Of a stretch of DNA of 64,000 nt, positions 49,346 through 61,282 are shown piece by piece (position 1 is the first letter of the stretch; each line of letters starts with the position of its first letter). The DNA lies in assembly GCA_019925795.1 (NCBI GenBank), contig CM034305.1, positions 69,986,573 through 70,050,572 of the forward strand. The letters run 5' to 3'. The DNA comes from Dendrobium chrysotoxum (taxonomy: Eukaryota; Streptophyta; Magnoliopsida; Asparagales; Orchidaceae). The notes below the pieces were generated by a model. It was not told the DNA's origin. It did not search any database and saw only the letters and a program-made list of their open reading frames with translations. The position numbers were made by a program, and so were the translations under genes.

Positions 49346-49664
49346 TTTTCTTAGAATGAGAAAGTTACTTCTTAATTTTATTCAAAAGCTTAGTAAGAAA
49401 TGAATTGACATCACTTTTGTTAATCCAGCTCATGCTCCTTATAGGCTAAACTCTTTTTTAAACAAAAATCTAATTCAAGGAAAAAAAATTTGAGATGAAA
49501 ATTTAATTTTTTTCAATCTCTTTGCATAAAATATATCTAATAGAATATCAATACAAAAATAATGAATCGAGAATCATAATTTTTAAACTCAAGTATCGAA
49601 CGTATCAAAAGAGACATAGGTTTTCTAAGATTTAAATATATACAAGAAAGATAGACGAATTCAT

Positions 49665-49815
49665 TTTGGGCTCATTTTGTATCACTTTATTAATTTTGGC
49701 ATATTTTATGCATCTTTTAATTTTTGATACACTTTATGCATCTTTTAATTTTGACGTATATTGCACATCTTTTCATTTTGGGCTCATTTTGTACCTCTTT
49801 TCATTTTTTATAATT
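49665..49815 (+). repeat. Short tandem repeat array, period about 30-36 bp
   Basis: Repeated 'cattttgggctcattttgta' and 'tgcatcttttaatttt' units fill about 150 bp inside the AT-rich filler of the pol-less element. Confidence 0.65.
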
Positions 49816-50479
49816 TGCTTCCTTTCTTAATCTTTAAAGACTCAGTTGTAAGATTATATTTTAGATATAAGAGAAGAAAAAACTCACTCTCTTATATAAG
49901 GATGAATAAACTATAAAGCAAACTCGATCCTATGATAAAAATGAACAGCCTGATTACAAAAAATTTGAAATGGATTCACCAACTTGCAAAAGATCCCTAT
50001 AAGATAAAAAAATGTAGGAAGATGAAAAAGGTTTAATTTCTAAGTCCAATTTTTAATTTGATATAGATTTTGATTCAAAAGAGAAATAGTCCCATTAAAG
50101 AAGTGAGATGGAGAGCCATAATCATGAATTTTCTTCTTGTAATTGTTCAAAGAAGTTAACCATCACTTAATTAAAATTTTAAGTAAAAAGGAAGTAAATT
50201 TTTATTTTAAGAAAAAAAGTGATTAGAGAAAAGTGATTTGATTCTCCTATGCAAACATGAAAATAAATGTGACTTGTGTATATTGATAAAAGAAACTACA
50301 CAAAATATAATGAAAATAAAAGATCACAAACATATATATCTTTTTACAAAACAAAAATATATAGAAAAACACATAAAACACATTCACAACGAACTAAAAA
50401 ACATACATACATGAATTAACTATTAAATAGATAAACACACAAAAAAAAAACTTTATACCTCATCATCTTGCTCCTAGTT

Positions 50480-51400
50480 TGATGATTCAGAAGTTATGTC
50501 TACTCAAGAGATTTTTTGCTTTCTATCATTTACTCTTACTATAATTTGCTTATTTTTTTTCTCTTTTTCCTTTTTAGGAAGAGTTTTTAAATTTGGGCTT
50601 TTATTTTTCATATGTTCGGGTTTCCTACACACAAAACAAATAATGTCAGAGGAAATATTAACATTCTACCATTTTTATCTTTGTTCTACTTTTGTTAATG
50701 TTGATGCTTGCACTTAAGTAGATTTTCAAATTTACTTATTGATGCTATCTTCTTACTCACATCTACTAAGTCGCTTTTATCTGTGTCTTCAACTTTTAGC
50801 AATATAATTTCACTTGCATCAAAAAGTCTTTGACTCATACTTTACTCGTGGGCAATGAGTGAGCCAATCAGATTATTAGTAGAATAATCATTCAAGTCTT
50901 TAGATTCACATATAGTATTGACTTTGGCATTAAAATTTTCAAGTAGATAATGCAAAATTTTATTGACATTTTCAAAGTTTAAAAGTTCTTTATCAAAAGC
51001 ATGTAATGATGTTACTATTTGAGTAAACCTAGTATACATATCCAAGATATATCTAAGATAATCTCATAAGATTTCATGCAAAATAGTTCATAATCATGTA
51101 TTAAAATATTCAACTTAAATTGCATAACTTCACTAGTACCTTTGTATGTAGTGTATAATCTATCCCAAATTTTCTTGCCAATAATGCACATAGAGACTCT
51201 CATATAATCTTCAGAATTCAAAGCATAAAAGAAACAATTCAAATATTTACTATTCAATTGAGCATAAGTTTGTTATACTCTACTCTATTCAATAAATGAA
51301 ATATCAGTTTTGACTCCATCTATAATACATGATGGTACATAATAGCCAGTTTGAATCATATGACATATTCGATAATATATTGATTGCAAGAATGTAGACA
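50480..51400 (-). pseudogene. Decayed gag of the pol-less element
   Basis: Frames at 51257-51015 and 51045-50842 read NSKYLNCFFYALNSEDYMRV, KIWDRLYTTYKGTSEV and DLNDYSTNNLIGSLIAHE, the same protein as the gag of the neighbouring full-length element. A knuckle remnant ICFVCRKPEHMKNKSP lies near 50640-50590, with the last Cys changed to Ser and the Gly to Glu. It is interrupted by a stop and a frameshift. Confidence 0.85.
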
Positions 51401-51541
51401 TACAAAATTTTCAAAAATCAAAAGAAATATTTTTAAATAACAGTGGTCATATGATTGAATATCCTTCCGCAATATAACGATTTCTAAAGTTAGCCATTGA
51501 TCATTTTTCAAAAGTTATTTAAAACTTAGTTTTTAAATTCC

Positions 51542-51553
51542 GCTCTGATACTA
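51542..51553 (-). promoter_or_regulatory. Primer binding site of the pol-less element
   Basis: The minus strand reads TAGTATCAGAGC, 11 of 12 matches to the tRNA-iMet type, two bases after the CA end of the LTR at 51556. Confidence 0.85.
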
Positions 51554-51555
51554 CT

Positions 51556-53311
51556 TGCAAGTTCGTGGAGGTTGTTAGACCTCAAAGAACTAGCCCGAGG
51601 CTAACTAAGAGGGGAGTGAATTAGATATTTCAAGAATTTCTTCAGGAAAAAAAATCTTTTATAGCATTTTTAATATATGAAAACATGCACCTTAATCCCT
51701 AATGTGGAAGCAAATTAATTTCACAAATAATATAAAATCAGAGTTTTTCAACCACACAATAAATCACAGAAAAATAAAGTACAGAAAAAAATAAGAATAA
51801 ACACGCTAGAATTTATAGTGGTTCGGTCCAACCTGACCTACATCCACTCCTCAAAAACCTCCTTCTAGGTATTGCACTAAACCTTTAGTGACTCTCCTTT
51901 AGCCCCCATAGTAAGGTGGAGAAGCCCTTACAAAATCTCTTCCACCAACCCGAAAAAGCAGAGAGCCTAGAATCATTTTTCACCCTCCTGATGAAGATAA
52001 AAAACCTAGAATACTTTTTCACCCTTCTGGTGAAGGGAGAGAACATGAAATCCTTTTTCTTCCTCTTAGAGATTGCAGGAAACCTGAAATCACTTTCACC
52101 TTCCCCGGTGCGGTAGAGTAGCCGGGTTCTTTAACACTAAAGAGATATTCTTCTTCCCAAAACCTCCCTCAAGACAAACCTTGACTATGTTGGTATTTAG
52201 GTGCAAGTTTGCTGGAGGGAATGTGTGAAACTCCCTCTCACACTCCCTTAAAACCCACAAGGATCTTCTCCCTCTCTCAAACTCCACTCTTTTCTTTCTC
52301 AAGCTCAAGGCTCTCTCTTTAAGTTTTCTCCATAAGAAAAATGACTCAATGAATGCCAAAAGCCTCTTACAGAGCCTTTTGAGAAAGCTTAAATAGAGGG
52401 CTTTGAAAAACCCTAGAAACTCAATTTTGGTGGCACTGATTATCCAGTATGATCTAGGATCATATTGTACAATTAGTTTAAAACAGTCCTTTCAGCTAGT
52501 ACGAACACCATTGCCATGTACGATCAGTTTAATTATTTGTACTGATCTTCCAGTACGATATTGGGGATCATCCTATACGATTAGTTTAGGGATTATAATA
52601 TTTTATCATGTACGATATACGATAATTAATTATCATCCCATGCAATGATCAGATTGTCTAGTATGATCATCACCAATCATCCCGTATGATTCAATTGAAC
52701 AAATTTATCATAATTACTCCCCTAATCATAGGTTCAATTTAGGCAAGATCATCATATATTGTACAGTATAATACATATCGTACAGTACGATTAGAAAAAA
52801 AAATCTATTTCAAAATATTGTTTAAATTATGATTGGCGGCTGAGTTTCTTGATTTTACAGATCGTTCTGTACGATATCATCCTATACGATGTGTATCGTA
52901 CTGAACGATTAGTTCAAATTATATTAATATCAAAATTAATTATTTTGATGAGCTGATCGTACAATACGATAGAAATCATACAGTATGATTAGTTCAACAA
53001 TTTAAACTTTTAATTTTGATACAATCTTACTCCCTTGAGTGTGTGTGTGCATGGTCACCAAGCTAACAAACACCCTTATGGGACTTGACTCAAGAAATCA
53101 AAAATACATCAATGAATATTATAAATTTTTACAGCATAATCTATTCTACTCAATCTTGAGCTCTGAATCTTCATTGGATGGTGCATGACGTTCCTGAAAT
53201 ATTAATGCACACACAAACAAATATAGAATGCAAATACTAGAAGATATAAAGATGTGAGTCACAATATTTGTTATCATCAAAAATATAAACTCGTGAGCTT
53301 GAGTTGCAACA
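51556..53311 (-). repeat. 5' LTR of the pol-less element
   Basis: Pairs with 47244-48967. It keeps the terminal TGTTG and TTGCA on the minus strand and several clear GTAC palindromes (for example near 52777-52790 and 52965-52985). Confidence 0.88.
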
Positions 53312-54360
53312 CATTTGCTTACATGGCATGAGCTGGCCATAGCATATGGGATGAACATTCTATAACATTATTCAAGTATTTATAATAACCAAGGCAATGT
53401 GCTTAAGAATTTGGGTTTTAGTTGGTTTGGGTTAGCTCAATTGGTTGACCTAGGTAAACCCATGGGTCGGGCTTGCTGGGTTAGGTGAACTAGATCAAGG
53501 GACATCTGCTACAACTATTTATGTAATTTAATTTCACAAGAATTAAATTTTGGTTCAAGAAAATCCCTTTGGGTCCACTTGGTTTAAGCCATGTGGCTAA
53601 ACCAGGTGGGCCCATGAGCTAAAATGTTTTTGAATGACCCTTGGGGACCCAATGGACAATCCCTATGAGTTAATTTGATTTGGTATGGTTAAGAGCATTG
53701 AAATATAATGTTCATTACAAACATAACCCAATTTTTTCAATATATTTTCAACATGCCTCACTCTACTTTATCTGCTAAAGAGTCTACCCTTTGACTACAT
53801 GCTACTGTATTTATTTCATTTTGCAGAAAAAAAAATGTTAGGTGTTTTGGAAACTCTATTAACAATTTATCTAAAATTTTCCATCAAATCAGGAGAACTA
53901 TTGTTGCCAAGGCATCTAGATGGAAGAAATTCTACGATTTCATGCATCTGATTTAAGCTTTTTCTATGCTCAAATTATTTGACATTGTTGCTGCTCTGAT
54001 GGGTTGGAAAATTTTCTTTCTGGATTTTGAGAAGTTTATCTTATATACATGGAATTTGTTATATCTTATGAAGGCCTATATCTCTTCTTGCTGGAATTAT
54101 TTAGGCTGCCTACATTTTTGGGGGAATTTTTTGCAGGACAATGATGAGAGTATTTTTTTTCATCTCCGCCTACTTCTCCCCTTCATTGATCTTTCTGGCA
54201 ACCAGGGGTTGGCCCTTGCTCATTTGATATAGATACTCAACATGATTATGGGTAAAATTTGTACTTTTTGAGTCCTATTTTTTGTTAGCTAAACTTTGAT
54301 TTATTTTTCTCTCCCTTATTTCTCTTCCTTTTGTAACCTCTTAAAAGTGTCTTCCATTAT
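53312..54360. other. Gene-free segment
   Basis: No known protein is recognised. A frame of 88 codons (53966-54232) is rich in Leu, Phe and Trp, has no recognised domain and no supporting context. Confidence 0.45.
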
Positions 54361-54560
54361 AACTAATGTTTTAAAAATCGGACCGGACAGGCCGGTTCAA
54401 CTGTTTGAACTGTGAACCAGTTCGTTAATTGGTTCGAAATATCATCAAAACCACTTTAGACATGAACAGGCTTAAACCGTCTTGAATCGGTGGTTTAACT
54501 AATTAACTAGCGAACCAGTGCCGGTTTTCAAAAATCGGTTCCGTTGGTATTTAATTAAAT
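54361..54560. repeat. CCGGTT-rich repeat fragment
   Basis: Nested 'ccggttcaa', 'gaaccagttcg' and 'aaaaatcgg' words recur in both orientations in about 200 bp, from 'aaaaatcggaccgg' (54374) to 'ccggttttcaaaaatcgg' (54522). Such CCGGTT-rich sequence is common in plant DNA transposon fragments; I cannot assign a superfamily. Confidence 0.4.
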
Positions 54561-55397
54561 AAATTTATTATTAAATATTTTACTTAATAAATTAATTTAA
54601 ATTTTATATATTTTAGTTAAACAAACTAAAAATGCTTTATCATCTATGCTTTATCACGTGGCCCAACATATCATGTGAATTCTTTACCTATGTGAATCAA
54701 AAAGCTTTATAGACAAAAAATGCTAACCTATAGTGTCTAGATGTTGTGGGACTAAAAACTTAAGATAAAGTTCTCAAGCTCACTGTACATACATTACATA
54801 TTTCAACATATATTTTTTTAATTAAAGTTTAATAATGCAAATAATATTTGATCTTTATCTTCTAATTTTTCATTTTATTTAATTATATAATATAAAAATT
54901 ATTTTTTTAAATTTTTTATCTATTTTCTTTAATAATGAATTATATATATGAATTTATAGATGTAATTTTATAATATAAATTTTGTATACTTCTCATAAGT
55001 ATAAATTATATCTAAACATATAAAATGAATTAGAAATTATTTATATTAAATTTTAAAATATATATGTAAACTAATTTTATATTAAAAATGAATTATATTA
55101 TTTATAAAATATGATTTTAAACCTCTAACTCATTCCTAATTTGAATATTTGATATGCATGATAGGATGCATTTGTGTTTAAATTTAAAATTAGATTATCA
55201 TATTATTTCATTAATTTTATTAATATTTAAATAATACTATTATTTATTACATAATCATCATGAACCTCTTCTCATTCCAATTCGTTATCCGATCGGATTG
55301 TAATCCCAATTCCTGACTATATTTTGTCCACCCAAGGCTTGTTGGATATTTAGTTTTCTATCAACTCTTTACTTTCTCAGGTGGCTAAAACTCGCCC
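54561..55397. other. AT-rich upstream region of the prenylcysteine lyase gene
   Basis: AT-rich sequence with no gene, which should contain the promoter. A weak TATA-like 'ctatatttt' lies at about 55317, some 80 bp before the ATG. A polypyrimidine stretch ending in CAG (about 55367-55380) could be a 3' splice site of a leader intron, but this is only a resemblance. Confidence 0.4.
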
Positions 55398-56132
55398 ATG
55401 GCCTTCTTCGATGCTGGCCGGCTGCTGCTCTTCCTTTTTATGCCGCTGTTTTTCGCCGCGGTGGATCCTTCTGTCGACGCTTCCACTCAGGTCTGCGTCA
55501 TTGGCGCTGGAATTGGCGGTGCCTCGTTTGCGTATTTCCTCAAACAGTACAGCTGTAGCTCAGTCAACTCCCCCTGCCTCACTGAAATCCATCTCTTCGA
55601 ACGCCGAAGTATCGTCGGTGGGCGGACAGCCACCGTCACGATCTCTGGAGACACCTTTGAGGCTGGCGCCTCCATCATACACCCCAAAAACTTCCACGCA
55701 GTCCGCTTCGCGTCCCTTCTCGGCCTCCGACCCAAGTTCACTTCTTCTGAGTTCAAACCCGATTCCAACGCTTCCGATTCCTCTACCTCGTCGTCTTGGT
55801 TTGGTATCTGGGACGGCTCCAGCTTTCTGTTCAAGACCATCCCGCCTCCGCCGGCCTCCAGTTCGGCCATCTATCGGAAAATCCATTCGTTCATCAATGC
55901 AATAATCATTTTCCGCCGCTATGGTTTGTCCCTACTTCGAATGAACCGCTTTGTGAATAAGATGCTCGAGAGCTTCTTGCTGTACTATGAGGGATTTGAG
56001 TCCCGCCCTGTTTTTGATACTGTGGACGAGATGCTTAAGTGGTCTGGATTGTACGGGATTACCCGCCGGACACTCAAGGAAGAGTTACTGGATGCTGGGG
56101 TGTCTTCCCTCCTGCTATCTGAGCTTGTGACG
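55398..56132 (+). CDS. Prenylcysteine oxidase / farnesylcysteine lyase, exon 1 (partial)
   Basis: FAD-dependent thioether oxidase that releases the prenyl aldehyde and cysteine from farnesylcysteine or geranylgeranylcysteine formed when prenylated proteins are degraded. In plants it is called FCLY and feeds farnesal recycling. Exon 1 encodes 245 residues, from an ATG in good context (cgcccATGGCC). There is a hydrophobic signal-peptide-like start (residues 1-22), then the FAD-binding GAGIGG at 36-41, FER at 67-69, GGRTATV at 74-80, FEAGASIIHPKN at 87-98, the conserved YGLSLLRMN at 175-183, and FDTVDEMLKWSGLY at 206-219. The frame reads LLLSELVT and then meets GTAGGG at 56133, where known plant homologues continue into VITRINYGQ. 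The family has about 490-510 residues, so about half is present. No second exon is visible up to 64000. Confidence 0.93.
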
Positions 56133-57010
56133 GTAGGGATTTCATGAATTGCATATGAGCTTCATTACTATGCTTAATTTGTCAGTGACTTTCAATAATT
56201 AAAATCTTGGGAGAATAATTAAGAAGCTTAATTTAAGGTCTTTGAATATTGGATGTGCCATTACTAGTTAAGGAAGAAAAATCTTCATATCTTATTTGAT
56301 TTTTGGGTCACTTTACTTGCTTTATTTGGTAAATCTGAATTTTTATATTCTTAGAAGCTTTAAATTTTATTTTGTTTCTCTTATTTTCTTTTTTATAAAA
56401 AAAGTCATCAATCAATGTGTTAATATTTTATTGGTTCCTAAGATTTTTTACAGTTGTCTAGGCTTGTAAAAGATTATATAATAAAATATTGTTTTATACT
56501 TTTGATACTTGAAAGTTGTAGGGGATGTTGGCGGATGTAATTGGGGTTTTTGGTGGGATCCAACTAGTTTAGAGATGTTTAGTGGTGGCTAGTCAAGATT
56601 AGGTTAAGTTGTCTTGTTTCGATTGGTTTTGGCTAGTATTGAAATTTTTGTTTGGGACTTGGGTCTAATGATGTCTTTGAGGGGTGGAGAGACTTGGAAA
56701 GGTTAGTGGGTGTGTGGAGGTTTGGTTTGGAGTTATTAATTGGAATTCAAAGAGGTTGGAGGGTGGTGGAAGGAGGAGAGCCAAACTATGTCAAAGATGC
56801 CTAATTTAGGCCGACTACTTTCAATAGGCATAATGAATTTTTTTCCTTGTTTTAGGGGATGGGTAAAATTTGTAGAATAATGCTTGGGAAGTTGAGCAAG
56901 GAGTAGGAAAGGTTGTGACAAAGATAGGCAGGTGATAAGAGGGATAGACAAGTTTTAGAAGCTATTTAATGTATTAGGCCAGGTTCTGAGAAAAGCTTGT
57001 GAGAGAGATA

Positions 57011-57215
57011 CTTTAAATAGTTGCTTTAATGAAGGAAATGTTGTGAGAGAGAGAGAGAGACAAGTCTTCCATTAAAAAGAATTCAAAGAAGTCCGCCACC
57101 AAGTACACAATCAAGTGGGGTTGGCAACCAAGGATGAAGTGTTACAGATTTCAATCTCAATATTTTTCTCAAACATCAAAAGCTGATTTTCCTTCATCAA
57201 AGAAACTATTTAAAG
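57011..57215 (+). repeat. Inverted repeat, 28-bp arms, 149-bp loop
   Basis: The left arm 57011-57038 is the reverse complement of the right arm 57188-57215 at 26 of 28 positions. A direct duplication adjoins the structure: 56961-56994 (ctatttaatgtattaggcc...) resembles 57206-57238 (ctatttaaagtattacgcc...), each ending in 'gttctgagaaaag'. Confidence 0.8.
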
Positions 57216-58086
57216 TATTACGCCATGTTCTGAGAAAAGAAACTAAAAAATTGACAAAAACATTCGAAGAAAAAAAAACTAAAAAATTGACAAAAAAATT
57301 TGATGAATAGAAGCGGGTGTCAGGTCACTCCAATCAAGGAGTGATGTCTCATATACCATCCAAATAAGTCTAAAGCAAAATAAAGCAATGCACTATTAAT
57401 GAATAAAATCTTCTTGTACGGAGGAAAAGGCTTAAAAGTAGAAATTTAAATTATTAAATTTTAATATAATCATTTCTAAATTTTAATCATGTATTGGCTT
57501 AGCTCCAGGAGCAACAAAAGCACTAGATGAAAGAAAGGGTCTCACCATGGCTTAATTTAGAAAAATTGTAATTAAGCATAATGGGCCCATCACCAGGAGT
57601 AAGTTGAAAACGAGAGAATTTTATTTATATTTCTACTTAATTATGTGTAAAAATTTTATATGATATTATAATTGTATTTGTGCAAGATTTAGTACTTGTA
57701 TTGATGATTTTATATGTTAATTGACTAGTAGGAGGCACTTAATTGAGTTAATTTAGTGCCTCGTGTATGGAATGAGTGGTTAGCCAAACCAAGTAGCTAA
57801 GGGGTGAGTGTAGAGGCCGGCCAAGCATGAAAGGAGGGGACAAGTTATGGTGGTTACTAGTGTGAGTCATCCCCTCCCCCTTTTCCTCTTCTTTTTTAAT
57901 TTCAAAATTCTCTAGTGTAACTTGTAGAACTACTTATTTGGCTATGGAATGAAGAATATTGATGTGTTTTGTGATTGAATCTTAAAGGAAATTTGTTGGT
58001 TGGAGTTTGGTGGCTAGCCAAACTAGAAAGGTTTTAGTGATCTTCTCTAGAATTATTATTGAGTGAGTAGTAGGGTTTTGTATGCT

Positions 58087-58140
58087 TGATTCCAGTTAAA
58101 AAATAACTATCATTGATTCCAGTTAAAAAATAGCTATCTA
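58087..58140 (+). repeat. Perfect-looking 27-bp tandem duplication
   Basis: The unit tgattccagttaaaaaat... occurs at 58087-58113 and again at 58114-58140, with a single A/G difference and a change at the last base. Confidence 0.85.
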
Positions 58141-60071
58141 CCCTATATGCATTAGACCTAAAAAGCATGATTTTAAAATTGTATGCTTAGGCAGTTAGCT
58201 GGCTGTCCACTCCAAGTAGATATAAACTCCGATTTGCATACACTTCTCATATTTTCTTCCGGGAGGATTATCCGGATTGTTTAATACACTGTAAACTCGA
58301 ATAAAAATTCAATCCTGATTTAAATCAGTAAAGCAAAAACTAGTATGGGTTGGAGTGTTTCGGGGTTATCCTAGAATCTCAAGCACTCTCTATCCTTCTT
58401 CCATTGACTCGTAAAGAATCGTTCAAATTTTGAATCATTCCCAATTAGTAGGCTGAGAACTTAAACCCTTGATTTAAACTCCTGTATAAATCTAAAGAAG
58501 TATAATCACTATTTTAATCGAAGGTTTTTTCAAGACTTATCTTGTGATGTAATTAACTATAAATACTTGTATCTTTAGGTATCATAGAACCCAGTAAAAA
58601 AATAAACCCGGCTCTAGTTCACTAAAAAAGGAGAAAAATCTCTGGGCGTAGATTAAAGTTTTATTCATTGTTAATTTTATTTTCAAAATGATAGATGAAT
58701 GTCATGCAAGATGAATATTACATTCCTTATGCTGAGTTTGATTATTAAAGTGAATTCTATTTCTATCTTTAAATCTATAGTGAAGCATCAGTCTGTCTTT
58801 CGAGATGGTATGTTGTTAACTAGCTAGATTTGATTATAGAAATATAAAGTGCAAATTAGTTGGACATCAATTACTTTTGTCCACAACTTAATTATATGAT
58901 TATTGCAATAATAAAATTTGTTAGCAATTACTTTCAAACTAATCCATTTGTAGGATAGAAAGGATCTCATGAACAAGTGCCACATATTATTTTTACTGCA
59001 TTTACGGATATCCACCACCATTAAATCATTACTTTTACACCTCTAGTTAACTCTTTAGAGAGTTATTTGAGGGTCATGGAAATTGATGTGGCACAGTATG
59101 CCCATCAAAGTAGAAAAGTTGCCAATAACTAGAGGCCAAAATTAGAATATGCCTATTGATAAACAAATGACTAAGTAAGAAGCATATGAAAACTTTTATT
59201 TAGCATTTATATATTTTTTTATATGTGTTTAAATGTTATAATTGATTACATGTTTGTGATTGTAATTATATTTGAAAATGTGAAATTCAAATTTTGAAAA
59301 TTTGAGTTTTGGCTTCTGAAATCTTAGAGGGATCATAAGGCGGAAATGATAGATTGAAATTAAATGGAATTGATGGCTAAGAAATGAAAAATACCAATGT
59401 TTAAATAGTTATTGTCGGCCTCTTCATTGAAAGAGGTTGTTAACACTTTTTCGAAAGGTGTATAACTAGTCCTTTGCATCTCTTCAAGTGTGCCAACCCT
59501 AATTTCACCCTCTATTCGATTTTTTATTTTATTTTATTTCAAGCATTATAAAATATCTATAAATTATTTAGAATGAAGAATGAAAACAGGTTCTTGTTGT
59601 TGTGTTTGCAAAGTTCGAGTTCCATCCAAGAAGAGGAGACTTGGTGGATGGTTTTCACATGAAGAGGTTTGGTGATTTCTTTAAACCTTACTACTTTAGT
59701 GAGTAATAAGCCTATCTTATTTTTATTTATTTATTTATTGCAGTAGAATCTTTCTACACTCATCCCCACATCATTCCATATTCATTTCTCGACATTTACT
59801 TAACAAAATCTTTTCCAAAATCTCTCATAAAGCTGTTGGTCAAAACTAGGCTGAATATAGTCTTATTGGATTCTAGCCTCCATTTGATGCATCAAAACCC
59901 CTTATAATTTTATGAAAATCTCCAGAAGTATTCTTACAGCATTTCTCTTTCATATACGAGTATTTTCAAGTCCTTGAATGCACACCATATGAACTTCTAA
60001 AAGCCAAAACTCCACTTATCAAAATTTGGTTAGAATTCCAACATCCCTATATTTCACTCTTCCGTTACATG

Positions 60072-60129
60072 AAACTTGAAAACTACTCTTAAAATAAATA
60101 AATAAAATAAAAAAACTTGAAAACTACTC
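60072..60129 (+). repeat. 17-bp direct repeats flanking a 24-nt A-rich tract
   Basis: AAACTTGAAAACTACTC occurs at 60072-60088 and 60113-60129. Between them lies only an A-rich tract of AAATA-type words. This is the shape of a target-site duplication with a nearly tail-only LINE or SINE insertion. Confidence 0.7.
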
Positions 60130-60869
60130 CATTGTAATCCTTTTAAAGGATCAAGCCTTCAATCTCAACACATTTTGGAAACCTCCCAAGGCTAAAATAG
60201 CAAAGTACCAAGGGTTAAAACCCTTGGTAACATCACATCATGCATACAATTCAAAAACTTACCAACTATGGACTTTTTTTTTTCTTCAATTTTTCATGTT
60301 CGGTAAATCTATCATAGCCTTTGATCTTACTCTTGTGACAAGCCATCATGACACTTGCTAATCTTGAACCCATGATCTCACTCTAGCATTGAGGCTATAA
60401 TAAATTGGGTTGGTGGAATTATAAGATCTTGATCAAATTTATTATTGTTCCCTCACCATTCACTCTAAGCTAATGATGTTACTTTTTTTAATATTAAATT
60501 GCTGCTTCTATAGCCTAAGTATGTAGAGCCCATTGACTTAAAGTACTCTCTTCTGACCGAGAGGGATAATTAAACATTGGGGCTTATGTTTTTAGGAAAC
60601 CTTGAACAAGATTTTAAAGTTTTCACAAAATCAAGGTGAAATATTTGGGTAATCTCTTACATGATATCTAATCTTCCTTGCGAAAATTTAAGTTGGAACC
60701 ACTCATATTTTTATTAAAAGAGGCAACTGATAATTTTAAAGTGCATATAACTTCATATATATATATATATATATATTTATATGATATAGTTTTCTCATAA
60801 AAACTAAATATATATACTTTTACATGCTCATAAAGTTACTTCATGGGTATCTAACAAGTTCTACATGGG

Positions 60870-60874
60870 ATACT
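60870..60874 (+). repeat. Left target-site duplication (atact)
   Basis: Directly precedes the TGTTG start of the solo LTR and is identical to 62722-62726. Confidence 0.85.
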
Positions 60875-61282
60875 TGTTGAGAGCGTTGCATGTTATTTCA
60901 TCTATATAATCATGTGAGTTTTTGATGATTATAAAATCTTATTGTTTTGTTTGTTGTTTCTCCTAATCCATATTAGAAAAGTTTGTTTTCTGTGTGTACT
61001 GACATGTTTTTCAGGAAAATCATACACTAGACAGCTACAGACTTCAAGACAGATTAGAATAAGGATTCTTGTAAGTGAAGTATGTAAATTTTACTTTTCT
61101 TGAGTTTGAGAGAGTGTGATTGTAAGTTGGATAACTATGCACACACACACTGGGGGAGTAACAAAAAATTATTTTTTTTAAAAAACTAATCGTACAGTAC
61201 GATGTGTAATCGTATGGGATGATTTGTGAAGTTTCTCCTCTGATACGAACCTACCCTGTTTAAAATTTTTGTTTAAGTATAA

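Larger units (their letters stand above)
47244..53311 (-). mobile_element. Pol-less SIRE-family derivative
   Basis: Direct LTRs (47244-48967 and 51556-53311) enclose only 2.6 kb. On the minus strand there is a PBS at 51553-51542 (TAGTATCAGAGC, 11 of 12 matches), a decayed gag (about 51400-50480), about 1.1 kb of AT-rich filler including a tandem repeat, a short Pro-rich tail resembling the end of the extra ORF of the full-length element, and a polypurine tract at 48981-48968. No protease, integrase, reverse transcriptase or RNase H motif is present. The LTRs contain the same GTAC palindromes as the other family members. Termini of the left LTR have mutated (TG to TA, CA to TA). No convincing target-site duplication is visible. 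Confidence 0.85.
56133..60874 (+). other. Presumed first intron of the prenylcysteine lyase gene, left part
   Basis: Begins with GTAGGG at 56133. It is AT-rich with no recognised exon. It contains the inverted repeat at 57011-57215, a (GA)n run near 57043-57060, a 27-bp duplication at 58087-58140, an A-rich insertion-like site at 60072-60129 and a (TA)n run at 60754-60777. Calling the whole stretch an intron is inference, since exon 2 is not in the window. Confidence 0.45.

Noticed and set aside
47239..53316. Target-site duplication for the pol-less element
   Set aside because: The flanking 5-mers (taact and cattt) do not match; shifting the boundary gives only a partial match.
53966..54232. 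88-residue membrane-like protein
   Set aside because: Hydrophobic composition from AT-rich DNA, no domain, no neighbouring gene structure.
55381..55905. 174-residue Ser/Pro-rich protein and minus-strand frames over the lyase exon
   Set aside because: Alternative-frame shadows of the prenylcysteine lyase exon, which carries clear FAD-binding motifs.
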